DNA of 46,248 bases. Origin: a virus. The notes under the pieces were generated by a model. It saw only the letters and a list, made by a program, of their open reading frames with translations. It was not told the DNA's origin and did no database searches. The stretch lies in IMG/VR virus record IMGVR_UViG_3300049216_000064, positions 1-46,248 of that record; one strand, written 5' to 3'. Below are positions 6,739-14,398 of the stretch, piece after piece. Position 1 is the stretch's first letter, and each line of letters opens with the position of its first letter. Made by a program: the position numbers and the translations under genes.

Positions 6739-7534
6739 AATTACAAAGCATAGCCCTGAGCTGACGCAGATCGAGTCAGTTCCTGATTTTCTCAAGAGCC
6801 ACGTCGGACAGTCAACAGGATTAGAAGACGTAGAGCAGAGTGATATTCTCATCCCTAGGCTTGGGCTTTGTCAGTCTCTGTCTCCGCAGCGTAAGAAGTC
6901 AAATCCTCTCTACATCGAAGGACTGCAGGAGGGGCAACTCTTCAACACCGTGACTCAAGAGGTCTATGGAGAAAAACTTGAGGTGATTTTACTTTTCTTT
7001 TTCAAGAATCGCATCAAGTACTTTCCCATTGACTCTGGCGGTGGAATCGACTGCATCTCTCCCAACGGCATTGACCAGGGGCGCATCTCTCCTGATGGGT
7101 GCTCTGTGTGCAGGTTTTCTCAGTTTGGTAATGGAGAAGACTTAGTACAAGGAGAGAAGCAGTCAGCCCCTGAGTGTACTCTGTATCACAACTTGATGTG
7201 CCTTACTCCTCATGACAGCAGTCCTATCGCTATGAGCTTTAAGTCCACTGGGCTTAAGGTGACTAAGCAGCTGCTTGCTCAGATTCGTATGTCTCGGCTT
7301 CCGATGTACGCCAAGAAGTATGAAATCACGGTCACCACGGTAAAGTCTGGCCAGAACGAATGGTTTGAGAAGAAGATTACTCCTACTGGCTTTGTGGATA
7401 GCGTGACTTTTGCTGAGATGGAAAAGAGTTTCGAGTCTCTGAAGAAGGCCAATATCAAGGTTGATACAACTGGTGAGGGAGACGACTCTTTCCAGCCGGA
7501 TAATGGCCCTTACCACGCCGAAACTGAACTTTAA
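6722..7534 (+). CDS. Conserved replication-module protein, ssDNA-binding candidate
   Basis: A 270-residue protein. It starts at TTG 6722, supported by AGAGGAG at 6707-6713, and overlaps the previous gene. ILIPRLGLCQSLSPQ and LQEGQLFNTVTQEVYG are characteristic of a conserved protein seen in phage replication modules. Five cysteines at residues ~119-160 (including C-x2-C) could hold zinc. The C-terminus is acidic (TTGEGDDSFQPDNG), as in ssDNA-binding proteins. This is suggestive only. A strong terminator follows. Confidence 0.55.
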   Translation: MPQKNEITKHSPELTQIESVPDFLKSHVGQSTGLEDVEQSDILIPRLGLCQSLSPQRKKSNPLYIEGLQEGQLFNTVTQEVYGEKLEVILLFFFKNRIKYFPIDSGGGIDCISPNGIDQGRISPDGCSVCRFSQFGNGEDLVQGEKQSAPECTLYHNLMCLTPHDSSPIAMSFKSTGLKVTKQLLAQIRMSRLPMYAKKYEITVTTVKSGQNEWFEKKITPTGFVDSVTFAEMEKSFESLKKANIKVDTTGEGDDSFQPDNGPYHAETEL

Positions 7535-7543
7535 TTAGACTGT

Positions 7544-7580
7544 GGACCTCACCTTAAACTAGGGTGAGGTCCAAGTTTTT
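7544..7580 (+). terminator. Rho-independent terminator
   Basis: A perfect 10-bp stem, GGACCTCACC (7544-7553) and GGTGAGGTCC (7563-7572), with a 9-base loop, then AAGTTTTT. It closes the helicase operon. The primase gene begins 23 bases after the T run, so read-through or an undetected promoter must supply it. Confidence 0.85.
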
Positions 7581-7602
7581 CACGAACTAGAGGCTTCAAG
7601 CT

Positions 7603-9093
7603 GTGCTTGTTCAGTTTAAAGAACTTTTCTCTGGCTCTAGTTTGGCTCATGGTACTTGGTCAAAAGAAACCGGTAACATGGCCACTATTCAATCTGCTGC
7701 GTCCAAAGAGGATTACCAAAAGCATCTCAGCGGAGAGCTCGGCCTTGGAATTATCCCTGTCAATGAAGAAGGAATGTGCTTCTTTGGGGCAATTGACATA
7801 GACATAGACACCATCAATCATGTAGAACTTTACGCCAAGGTAAAGTCCAGAAATCTTCCTCTCTATGTGTGCCGGTCTAAGTCTGGTGGGGCTCATCTCT
7901 ACGTTTTCTTCAAAGAGCCTCAAAATGCTACTTTTGTACAGATTCTTCTTAGAAAGTGGACTGCTCTTTTAGGCTATCCTTCTAAAACTGAGATATTTCC
8001 TAAGCAAACTAAAAGCACTAAGTCCTCTCTAGGAAATTGGATAAATCTGCCTTATTTCAATTCTGAGAATACTGTCAGATACTGCGTAAATGAGGGTGGG
8101 AGTCTTACCTTTCAAGAGTTTTTAGATAGCATTAAGTACTATACTGGAAAAGAAAACGTAGACACCTCTCTAAATGAGGGTCTTATCCAGATAGACAGCA
8201 TGCCTCCATGCTTAAAGGAGCTGACAAATGAAGGCCTTCCTCCAGGAACTAGAAACGTCGGGTTGTTCTCGTATGGTGTTTTTTACCGAAAATCCAGCCC
8301 CAACGGGTGGCAAGAAAAACTTCGTCATCATAACCAGAATTACGTATCGCCTCCTCTTGGTTCTAGGGAAGTTGAAGCCCTTATCAAGTCTCTTGGCGAT
8401 AGACAGTATCAGTATAAGTGTGATGAGGAACCACTATGCTCTCATTGTGACCGTAAGACGTGTCTCACTCTCCCATATGGAGTTAGCAGCAAACCTTGGG
8501 AAGATGGGAATAACTTTGATGAAATCGTCTACGGAAACCTAAGAAAAATAGTAACCGATCCTCCAACCTACATTCTCGAGGTTAATGGTAAAGACCTTCA
8601 CCTAAACTCTGATGAGTTTAGGGATTTTGGCAAGTTTAGAAAGAAAGTTTTTGAAGTTCACGACGCTGTCATAAGAACTATTAAGCAGGCACAATGGGAA
8701 CAAAAGCTCCGAGAGATGCTTAATGTCAAAGTCGACATTGAGGCTCCTGATGATGCTTCTGACTATGGCTCAGTCACCGCTAAGATTGATGACTACCTAT
8801 CTCTAAGTGACCGGGCTAAGGGAAGAGAAGACCTTCTACGTGGAATGCCGATTGTTGAAGAAAAGTTTATTCTCTTTCAAGTTGACCCTCTTCAAAAGTA
8901 TCTCCAATCTAAGAAGACATTTATTGAAAATAAAGATTTGTTCTCAGTTCTTCACAGGCGTAACTGTGAGTATGCTCTTCTTCGAGTTAAGGGTAAGGTA
9001 GTAAGGGCTTGGAAAATTCCAATTGAATTGGTCAATAGGCAGACAGAAAACTACACAGAAACTGAATTTGACCCTGAAGAAAGTGAGTTATAG
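7603..9093 (+). CDS. Archaeo-eukaryotic-type primase (AEP/PrimPol-like)
   Basis: A 496-residue protein. The N-terminal catalytic domain has the metal-binding hhDxD motif (AIDIDID, D65/D67), the S-x-H motif (SKSGGAHLY, H98) and a third block (NWINLPYFN). These are the three AEP primase motifs, of the type also found in TOTE-like and phage primases. A Cys cluster near residues 273-287 (CDEEPLCSHCDRKTC) resembles the zinc module of such primases. The rest is helical and may bind template or helicase. Starts at GTG 7603 without a strong ribosome-binding site. It should make RNA or DNA primers for the family A polymerase. Confidence 0.82.
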   Translation: MLVQFKELFSGSSLAHGTWSKETGNMATIQSAASKEDYQKHLSGELGLGIIPVNEEGMCFFGAIDIDIDTINHVELYAKVKSRNLPLYVCRSKSGGAHLYVFFKEPQNATFVQILLRKWTALLGYPSKTEIFPKQTKSTKSSLGNWINLPYFNSENTVRYCVNEGGSLTFQEFLDSIKYYTGKENVDTSLNEGLIQIDSMPPCLKELTNEGLPPGTRNVGLFSYGVFYRKSSPNGWQEKLRHHNQNYVSPPLGSREVEALIKSLGDRQYQYKCDEEPLCSHCDRKTCLTLPYGVSSKPWEDGNNFDEIVYGNLRKIVTDPPTYILEVNGKDLHLNSDEFRDFGKFRKKVFEVHDAVIRTIKQAQWEQKLREMLNVKVDIEAPDDASDYGSVTAKIDDYLSLSDRAKGREDLLRGMPIVEEKFILFQVDPLQKYLQSKKTFIENKDLFSVLHRRNCEYALLRVKGKVVRAWKIPIELVNRQTENYTETEFDPEESEL

Positions 9094-9131
9094 GCTTGAC
9101 GGCCGCTATTCACCCATTAAAACCAGTTAAT

Positions 9132-9147
9132 TTGAGTATACACTCAA
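9132..9147 (+). promoter_or_regulatory. Palindrome, operator candidate
   Basis: An inverted repeat TTGAGT-ATAC-ACTCAA lies in the gap between the primase and exonuclease genes, about 40 bases before the ~55-bp element at 9171. It may be an operator or part of the same control region. No binding protein can be named. Confidence 0.4.
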
Positions 9148-9170
9148 GTTACCTGAGTGATTAAGGGTAA

Positions 9171-9226
9171 ATATGCGATAATTTAATGATTGAATACATG
9201 TTCAATTTTTGCACACAATTCCTGGG
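9171..9226 (+). promoter_or_regulatory. ~55-bp intergenic element, copy 1
   Basis: ATATGC, then 29 bases, then TTTTTGCA followed by CACAATTCCTGGG. The same order and exact spacing occur on the - strand at 33985-34041 and 19768-19823. In this copy the dyad is weaker. It lies 31 bases before the exonuclease gene and after the primase, so it could be a promoter/operator for the polymerase operon. No convincing -10 is seen. Confidence 0.5.
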
Positions 9227-9256
9227 ATGACTGGGAAACTGAAAGAAAGGTAAACT

Positions 9257-9958
9257 ATGAGACTCCTGGGATTAGACTTTGAAACTACAGGGCTTGACCC
9301 TAAGAATGACGTGGTAACCGAGGTAGGAGCAGTACTGTGGGACACGGAGCGCCACTCTCCTGTTTTAATAGACAATTACTTTGTTTTTAACGGTAAGACA
9401 GTTTTATCGGATCTTATCATTCGTATTACAGGAATTCAGCAGAAAGACTTAGAGGAGTTTGGTATACCTCCTCAGGAAGGTCTTATTCGGCTTGTAGAAC
9501 TTGTTGAGAAGTGCGACGCCATAGTCGCTCACAATAAGTCTTTTGATAAGGGGTTCTACGACTACTGGTTAAACACTACTGTAAGTGATGCTCAAGAAAT
9601 TAAGTCAGTTCCATGGATTTGCTCTATGAATGATATAGACTATCCAGAAGAATGCAAGAGCAAGAAGCTTAGTTATTTAGCCTCGGATCATGGGTTTTTA
9701 AACCCCTTTGCTCACCGCGCTGTATTTGACGTCCTCACGATGCTTCGAGTCGTAGATAACTATGATATCAGCGTAATACTCGAGAGTGCGGGACAACCTG
9801 ATCTAGTTATTGAGGCTTTAGTTTCTTTTCAGAATAAAGATTTAGCACGAGCTGAAGGATTTAGGTGGGATGCGGTTAAGAGAAAGTGGCTAAAGACTAT
9901 GAAAAAAGCTAAGTGGGAGGCCAGTAGATTTAGCTTTGATACGGTGGAGGTTAAGTGA
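9257..9958 (+). CDS. DnaQ-like 3'-5' exonuclease
   Basis: A 233-residue DEDD-family exonuclease. Exo I is LDFETTG (D7, E9), Exo II is AHNKSFD (D97), Exo III is HRAVFDV (H153, D158), i.e. the DEDDh type. The C-terminal ~50 residues (AEGFRWDAVKRKWLK) form a basic extra segment. It may proofread for the polymerase or trim DNA or RNA ends. AGAAAGG lies before ATG 9257. The stop overlaps the next GTG. Confidence 0.88.
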   Translation: MRLLGLDFETTGLDPKNDVVTEVGAVLWDTERHSPVLIDNYFVFNGKTVLSDLIIRITGIQQKDLEEFGIPPQEGLIRLVELVEKCDAIVAHNKSFDKGFYDYWLNTTVSDAQEIKSVPWICSMNDIDYPEECKSKKLSYLASDHGFLNPFAHRAVFDVLTMLRVVDNYDISVILESAGQPDLVIEALVSFQNKDLARAEGFRWDAVKRKWLKTMKKAKWEASRFSFDTVEVK

Positions 9959-10401
9959 TTACAGACCCTTTCCATGTTCCTTACGGCAGACTTAACTTTG
10001 ATCCTGAGATGTGGGCTGAATTCCAGAAGATGAGGAGAATTAAAGAGCTGTCAGAGGAAGTAAAAGCTATTGTCGACCAAGGACTATTAGCCGTCCTCAA
10101 GAATGATATACTCGAAGAGCTAAGCTTTGAGTCTACTTTCAATACTGAGCTTTCTCCTGCTCAAATAACTTGGTTCTCAAATCCTCACTGGTCTGGTTTA
10201 GCTATAGCCATATTTTCTCACTGCTCTAAAGAGGTATTTTCTGATGTCACAAAATTCCAGAAAAGTCCTTATGATAACCTACCTTATTTAGAGAAGAACA
10301 TTATTCCTGCTGATTCTAAGCAGCCATACTCTATCAATAGGCTTAAAGGTGAGACGGTTAAACTAATAGTAGAAGAAAAACCACAACTAAGTTTATTTTA
10401 G
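9955..10401 (+). CDS. Hypothetical protein ending in a beta-clamp-binding motif
   Basis: A 148-residue protein of unknown family, starting at GTG 9955 overlapping the exonuclease stop (GTGA). The final five residues are QLSLF, the consensus bacterial sliding-clamp-binding peptide (QL[S/D]LF), placed at an exposed C-terminus. The N-terminal half is helical. It lies between an exonuclease and a helicase, so recruitment of the host beta clamp is a reasonable inference. Confidence 0.6.
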   Translation: MITDPFHVPYGRLNFDPEMWAEFQKMRRIKELSEEVKAIVDQGLLAVLKNDILEELSFESTFNTELSPAQITWFSNPHWSGLAIAIFSHCSKEVFSDVTKFQKSPYDNLPYLEKNIIPADSKQPYSINRLKGETVKLIVEEKPQLSLF

Positions 10402-10410
10402 GAGGAAAAC

Positions 10411-11892
10411 ATGGTTAAACACAAAATCTACGGTCCTCCAGGCACTGGAAAAACAACAAGACTCATAGAACTCCTGGCCCAAGAGATAGAAAACGGAATT
10501 CCTACTCAGAGAATAGCTTTTCTAACTTTCACTAAGGCCGCTAGAATTGAGGCTCTATCCAGGACTGAAAAGAAAGAATCTGATTTTCCATACCTTAGAA
10601 CTATACACTCTATATGTTACCGTCAGCTAGGTATAAGCAGAGATCAGATAGTGGCTACTCATGAATTACAGACCTTTGGAAGGTTTATGAGTATCCCCCT
10701 TAGAGGGGGAATCGCGGATCCGTGGGTTGAGGAATTTGAGCGTAACTGGGTTGCTCCTACTCGAGAAGACCTGCTTCTTCAGATTAATCACAGTGGAAGA
10801 CACCGCGGACTTCTTTTGAAAGAATCTTTAAAAGAAGCTAACTGCGATATAGACTATAAGTACGCTGTTTGGTTTACTAAGGCCTACAGAGCCTGGAAAG
10901 AAACCAGGGGTTTGGTGGATTATACCGATCTCCTGATGAAGTATCTGGACTTTGGAAAACCCCTAGATGTTGATGTTCTCTTCGTCGATGAGGCTCAGGA
11001 CTTATCTCCACTGCAATGGGAAGTAATAGATAAGTTAAGTGCTAAAGCAAAGAAGATGTATATATGCGGAGACGATGACCAGGCGATATTTAAGTGGGCA
11101 GGTGCGGATAGCTCTTCCTTTCAAAACTACGCTACAGATACTGAAGAGATTCTTCATCAATCCTATAGAATCTCTAAGGCTGTTCATGAAGTGGCGATGA
11201 GGTTAGCCAGCAAGATTAAAGTAAGAGTTCCTAAAGACTATCTGCCTACCTCTTCCGAGGGAGAAGTGATTACAGTAGATAATCTACAAAGCGCAGATTT
11301 TAGCAAGAAAACTTTTGTTCTTTTTCGCAATAACTACAGGGGAGATGTATTGTCTAGTGCTCTTAACGGTATGGGGGTACCTTATATAGGAAAAGGAAGT
11401 CCTCTATCTGATTATAGAGTAAGAGAAGCTTTGTACTGCTGGTATAAGTTGATTAAGAATGGGGAGATTACCCGAGAAGAGTGTAGAAAACTTCTTAGAT
11501 ACGCAAATAAGGACTACACATTCTACGACTACAGAAGGCTTCCTAATAAGGCTATATTTACGCTCTCTGAAGTCTTTGCTAATCCACCTAAATGGATGTG
11601 GTGGAAAGAGTATCTTTCTAAGCTTCCTGATAAGCACATCATTGAGCACTTTATTAAAGTCTCAGGGTTTCTCAGAACAGCTAGACCAAAGGTAGAGCTA
11701 ATGTCTATGCACCAGTCCAAGGGCAGGGAAGCTCACACAGTAATCATAGACAAAGAGATAAGCAAGGCAGTGTACGACTCTACTCTTCACGATTCTGACG
11801 ATGAGTATAGAGTCTTTTACGTCGCTGTGACAAGAGCTAAAGAGAGAATCATCTTTGTAATGGCTGAGGGAAACTATGAATTTGGTATTTAA
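10411..11892 (+). CDS. UvrD/Rep-like SF1 DNA helicase
   Basis: A 493-residue helicase. Walker A is GPPGTGKT (8-15), motif Ia LTFTKAAR, motif II VDEAQD (192-197), motif III GDDDQAIFKWAGA, motif IV QSYRIS, motif V MSMHQSKGREAHTV and motif VI VAVTRAKERI. It is shorter than UvrD (~720 residues), like phage SF1 helicases. It unwinds DNA 3'-5' by family precedent. TTAGGAGG lies before ATG 10411. With the SNF2 protein it is the only helicase seen here. Confidence 0.9.
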   Translation: MVKHKIYGPPGTGKTTRLIELLAQEIENGIPTQRIAFLTFTKAARIEALSRTEKKESDFPYLRTIHSICYRQLGISRDQIVATHELQTFGRFMSIPLRGGIADPWVEEFERNWVAPTREDLLLQINHSGRHRGLLLKESLKEANCDIDYKYAVWFTKAYRAWKETRGLVDYTDLLMKYLDFGKPLDVDVLFVDEAQDLSPLQWEVIDKLSAKAKKMYICGDDDQAIFKWAGADSSSFQNYATDTEEILHQSYRISKAVHEVAMRLASKIKVRVPKDYLPTSSEGEVITVDNLQSADFSKKTFVLFRNNYRGDVLSSALNGMGVPYIGKGSPLSDYRVREALYCWYKLIKNGEITREECRKLLRYANKDYTFYDYRRLPNKAIFTLSEVFANPPKWMWWKEYLSKLPDKHIIEHFIKVSGFLRTARPKVELMSMHQSKGREAHTVIIDKEISKAVYDSTLHDSDDEYRVFYVAVTRAKERIIFVMAEGNYEFGI

Positions 11893-11925
11893 GTCAGAAA
11901 AATAAATAGTAAATCTAGTCATTAT

Positions 11926-11959
11926 TTTGTGTACAACTAGATGAATCACGGTATATTAT
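11926..11959 (+). promoter_or_regulatory. Promoter copy C with dyad-overlapped -35
   Basis: TTTGT-GT-ACAAC (one mismatch from the perfect dyad) covers -35-like TGTACA (11930-11935). After exactly 18 bases comes -10-like TATTAT (11954-11959), then TATAGA. It sits 33 bases before the GTG of the next gene and likely drives the wHTH pair at 11992 and 12630. Confidence 0.65.
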
Positions 11960-11991
11960 TACTATAGATTGATAAATGGAGTGGTCAACCG

Positions 11992-12615
11992 GTGAAAATC
12001 ATAGAGTTTACAACCTACAACGAAAGCTCTCCAGTTACCGGGTTTGGTATATGGTTAGTTCTCGATGAGGGGTTAAGAGCTCATCTTTTTCATCCCATTC
12101 ATCTGTCTGAGTTGATAGTTACTGAGTATGATTACAAGTCAGGAATAGGCAATTCTCTCTGGCCGACTAATTCTACGGGTAACCCTTTCAGTGCCTCCAG
12201 ATTCATGGAGTCTTTCAAAAAGAGAGTAGCTTTCTTTATAGAGAACAGAAGGCCTTTTCCTGTTCAAGTTGTGGCTAAGGTCATAGCTGAACTCGAAGAA
12301 ATCCCTATAGAAGAAGTTATGCTCTTTATCAGATCTCTTACTGCTGGAGATGCTGAGTTTAACAATAGTACCACAGACAAAGCCTCAAGAACTTACCAGG
12401 TAAGAAAAGATGTAGAAATCGACGAAAGTCTAATCGAACCAGGAAGAGCTAGAGTCCTGTTCGAGACGCTTAAATGTCACAATTCTCCTGCTTCCATCTA
12501 CGAAATAACATCACTAGTAGAGGGAAAACTTAAGACTAAATCTGACTTAAATAGAGTGGTGACCTATTTTGTCAACAAACTGACCTCTCGAGGTGTGCTC
12601 GAGATTGTCGTCTGA
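11992..12615 (+). CDS. wHTH-like protein, unknown role
   Basis: A 207-residue protein starting at GTG 11992 with a TGGAG upstream. The N-terminal ~100 residues are unrecognised. The C-terminal ~57 residues (from EPGRARVLFETLK to RGVLEIV) have a winged-helix pattern and resemble the C-terminal part of the next gene product. DNA binding is likely. It follows promoter copy C, so it may be a regulator or nucleoid-associated protein. Confidence 0.5.
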   Translation: MKIIEFTTYNESSPVTGFGIWLVLDEGLRAHLFHPIHLSELIVTEYDYKSGIGNSLWPTNSTGNPFSASRFMESFKKRVAFFIENRRPFPVQVVAKVIAELEEIPIEEVMLFIRSLTAGDAEFNNSTTDKASRTYQVRKDVEIDESLIEPGRARVLFETLKCHNSPASIYEITSLVEGKLKTKSDLNRVVTYFVNKLTSRGVLEIVV

Positions 12616-12629
12616 TAAGGAGATTTACA

Positions 12630-13013
12630 ATGAAGGAAGCTACTGTCGCTGAGACTGCTGTCGCGGAGGCCCCGAAGACCAAGAAGGGTACCAAGGCTGA
12701 GACCACTACTGTTGAGGGCGCTGAGCCCAAGACTCGCAAGGCTGCTCAGCCTAAGAACGGTCTTTATCGTCTGATTCATGGTGTCAGCTCTGCTGATTTC
12801 CGCGGTCAGCGTCAGATCGTTGTTAAGGCTCTGGAGTCTCTGGGTGCCGGCCATCACCCTGTCGAGAAAATTGTCGAGAAGAGCGATGGTCTTGTCTCCA
12901 AGACTCCTGTCGAGGCTTCGGTCAAGTACCACCTTCGTGGTCTGCTCGAAGACGGCAAGGTCGAAGAGATCGTGCCGGCTCCTGCTCCGGTTGCTGAAAA
13001 ACCCGCAGCTTAA
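12630..13013 (+). CDS. Abundant basic protein with winged-helix domain (DNA-binding candidate)
   Basis: A 127-residue protein. The first ~40 residues are a low-complexity Ala/Lys/Thr/Glu tail like histone H1-type tails. Residues ~45-115 form a winged-helix-like domain related to that of the preceding gene. Codons are strikingly different from its neighbours (GCT, CTG, CGT, GTC, AAG), as expected for a very highly expressed gene. A good AAGGAG precedes the start and a strong hairpin follows. A histone-like phage DNA-coating protein is a reasonable guess. Confidence 0.55.
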   Translation: MKEATVAETAVAEAPKTKKGTKAETTTVEGAEPKTRKAAQPKNGLYRLIHGVSSADFRGQRQIVVKALESLGAGHHPVEKIVEKSDGLVSKTPVEASVKYHLRGLLEDGKVEEIVPAPAPVAEKPAA

Positions 13014-13014
13014 G

Positions 13015-13046
13015 TATAAGGGCTCCACGAGTGTGGAGCCCTTATA
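13015..13046 (+). terminator. Terminator-like hairpin
   Basis: A perfect 14-bp stem, TATAAGGGCTCCAC (13015-13028) and GTGGAGCCCTTATA (13033-13046), with a GAGT loop, beginning one base after the stop of the abundant protein. No clear T run follows. Its 3' arm is shared with the next hairpin, so only one of them can form at a time. Confidence 0.75.
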
Positions 13047-13121
13047 GCTGTCTAGTGTTGGGTGCGACGCTAGGCAGCTATAAGGGCCTAACCCTTAGCC
13101 ACCACTCATTCTATTGAATGA
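13039..13121 (+). promoter_or_regulatory. Structured leader with alternative hairpins
   Basis: CCCTTATAGCTGTCTAG (13039-13055) pairs with CTAGGCAGCTATAAGGG (13070-13086) over 17 positions with a single G-U. This competes with the terminator-like hairpin upstream for CCCTTATA. TAAGGG (13081-13086) can pair instead with CCCTTA (13092-13097). A small hairpin TCATTC-TATT-GAATGA follows (13106-13121). It sits before the nucleotide-metabolism operon and looks like an attenuator or a processed RNA; no known riboswitch class is recognised. Confidence 0.5.
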
Positions 13122-13151
13122 CCTTAGGTGTGACACTACACAAGGAAATCA

Positions 13152-13469
13152 ATGCCAGAATTGGACGACCTTCTCGACACCAGAATCTATCCTTTTCCTC
13201 AAACAATAAATCTTATCAGTAGACGCTCAGCTATTCTAGAGTGTCCAGTTTGTCTCGCTCTCGACAACTTCTACAGCATGGAAGAAAGGTCTGTTTTTGA
13301 GACAATAGCCTGCAAGGGAAATCTTCCTCCTGAGTGCGAACATCAAGACTTTTTAGGCCGAAAGCATACTCATCTTGTACAGTGTGCGGGAGTCACTAAG
13401 CGGCACTTTCATGTTAAGTGCCACTGTTGTGAAAGTGTATTTTTACTGCATGTTCCGGAGCGTAACTAA
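13152..13469 (+). CDS. Cys/His-rich zinc-binding candidate
   Basis: A 105-residue protein with C-x2-C (CPVC), further Cys and His in the middle (ACKGNLPPECEH) and a C-terminal CHCC. The pattern suggests one or two structural zinc sites. The first ~30 residues are not distinctive. AAGGAAA precedes the ATG, and its stop overlaps the kinase gene start (TAATG). Function unknown; it opens the nucleotide operon. Confidence 0.5.
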   Translation: MPELDDLLDTRIYPFPQTINLISRRSAILECPVCLALDNFYSMEERSVFETIACKGNLPPECEHQDFLGRKHTHLVQCAGVTKRHFHVKCHCCESVFLLHVPERN

Positions 13470-14398
13470 TGGGACGCGTAGTAATTCTTGAAGGACCTGA
13501 TGGTGGAGGTAAGACTACTCTAGCTAAAAAGCTTGTCGACGCTGGATTTAAGTACAGGCATGAAGGTCCTCCTCCCGCTCAAGTAGATATCGTCGCCTAC
13601 TATCTAAAGATTCTCTATGACTCCCTTAGGTCTACAGACCACATTGTTCACGATAGGCTTTGGCTAGGGGAGCGCGTCTACGGTCCTGTAAGGCGCGGCT
13701 CAGATCGATTAGGGGATTTAGGCCAAAAGCTCTTTGAGCGTCTTCACCATTCTAAGCCTATTCAGCAGTACATCTGCTTGCCGAATATGACGTTGGCTAG
13801 GCAAAATTACTCAATTAAGATTAAAGAGAGCGATGACTATCTGAAGTCATTTGAGAGCTGGGAACAAGTCTTTAAGATTTATGAAGCCTGGCAAAAGTCT
13901 AACTCAATTCTTGGGCCTGTTTACGACTACTCTATAGTCTCTGCCAAGAGTGTTGTTGAGTCGGCCCTCTCCTATAAAAACACTCTACGTAACCTCCCAG
14001 AGGGAACTATAGGCTCTCCAGATGCGAAGTATCTCTTTGTAGGAGATGTCGTTAATCACGCTTCCATAGATGTGCCTTTCTTTGCGGTTACCGGCTCTAG
14101 TGGATATTTTAATAAGGCTCTTGAGCTATTAAACCTCAGAGAGGAAGACATCTCCATCACAAATGCTAAGGCGCCAAATGGTAAAAGTCATTCTCTTGGA
14201 AGTATCTTAGCTAAACTACCTAATCTCGTGTATATCATACTGATGGGTGGTGTAGCTAAGGAGTGGTTTGCTGGTCAATCTGACCTGAGAGATACCTATA
14301 AAATAGTCAATGTCCCTCATCCATCCTATCTGAAGAGATTTAGGGGCCACAACCCAGCAGTTATGGCAGAGATTCTACATAAAGGAATATATGGCTAA
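13469..14398 (+). CDS. Deoxynucleotide (thymidylate-type) kinase fused to a UDG-like domain
   Basis: A 309-residue fusion. Residues 1-~165 are a P-loop kinase: ILEGPDGGGKTTLA (P-loop 9-16) and DRLWLGERVYG (62-72), like thymidylate kinases and phage dNMP kinases. Residues ~185-309 resemble the uracil-DNA-glycosylase fold: YLFVGDVVN at the catalytic-loop position, PFFAVTGSSGYFNKAL, ISITNA and VPHPSYLKRF (HPS 284-286). The kinase would phosphorylate a dNMP, perhaps 5-hydroxymethyl-dCMP as T4 gp1 does. Whether the second domain is an active glycosylase is unclear. Overlaps the next gene by 8 bases. Confidence 0.72.
   Translation: MGRVVILEGPDGGGKTTLAKKLVDAGFKYRHEGPPPAQVDIVAYYLKILYDSLRSTDHIVHDRLWLGERVYGPVRRGSDRLGDLGQKLFERLHHSKPIQQYICLPNMTLARQNYSIKIKESDDYLKSFESWEQVFKIYEAWQKSNSILGPVYDYSIVSAKSVVESALSYKNTLRNLPEGTIGSPDAKYLFVGDVVNHASIDVPFFAVTGSSGYFNKALELLNLREEDISITNAKAPNGKSHSLGSILAKLPNLVYIILMGGVAKEWFAGQSDLRDTYKIVNVPHPSYLKRFRGHNPAVMAEILHKGIYG

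Noticed and set aside
9171-9226. Classical sigma70 promoter inside the ~55-bp element
   Set aside because: TTGCAC could serve as -35 but no TATAAT-like hexamer lies 16-18 bases downstream in all three copies.
12564-13047. Frames on both strands over the abundant basic protein
   Set aside because: Low-complexity codon bias keeps the other frames open; only the 12630 frame has a ribosome-binding site and a sensible protein.
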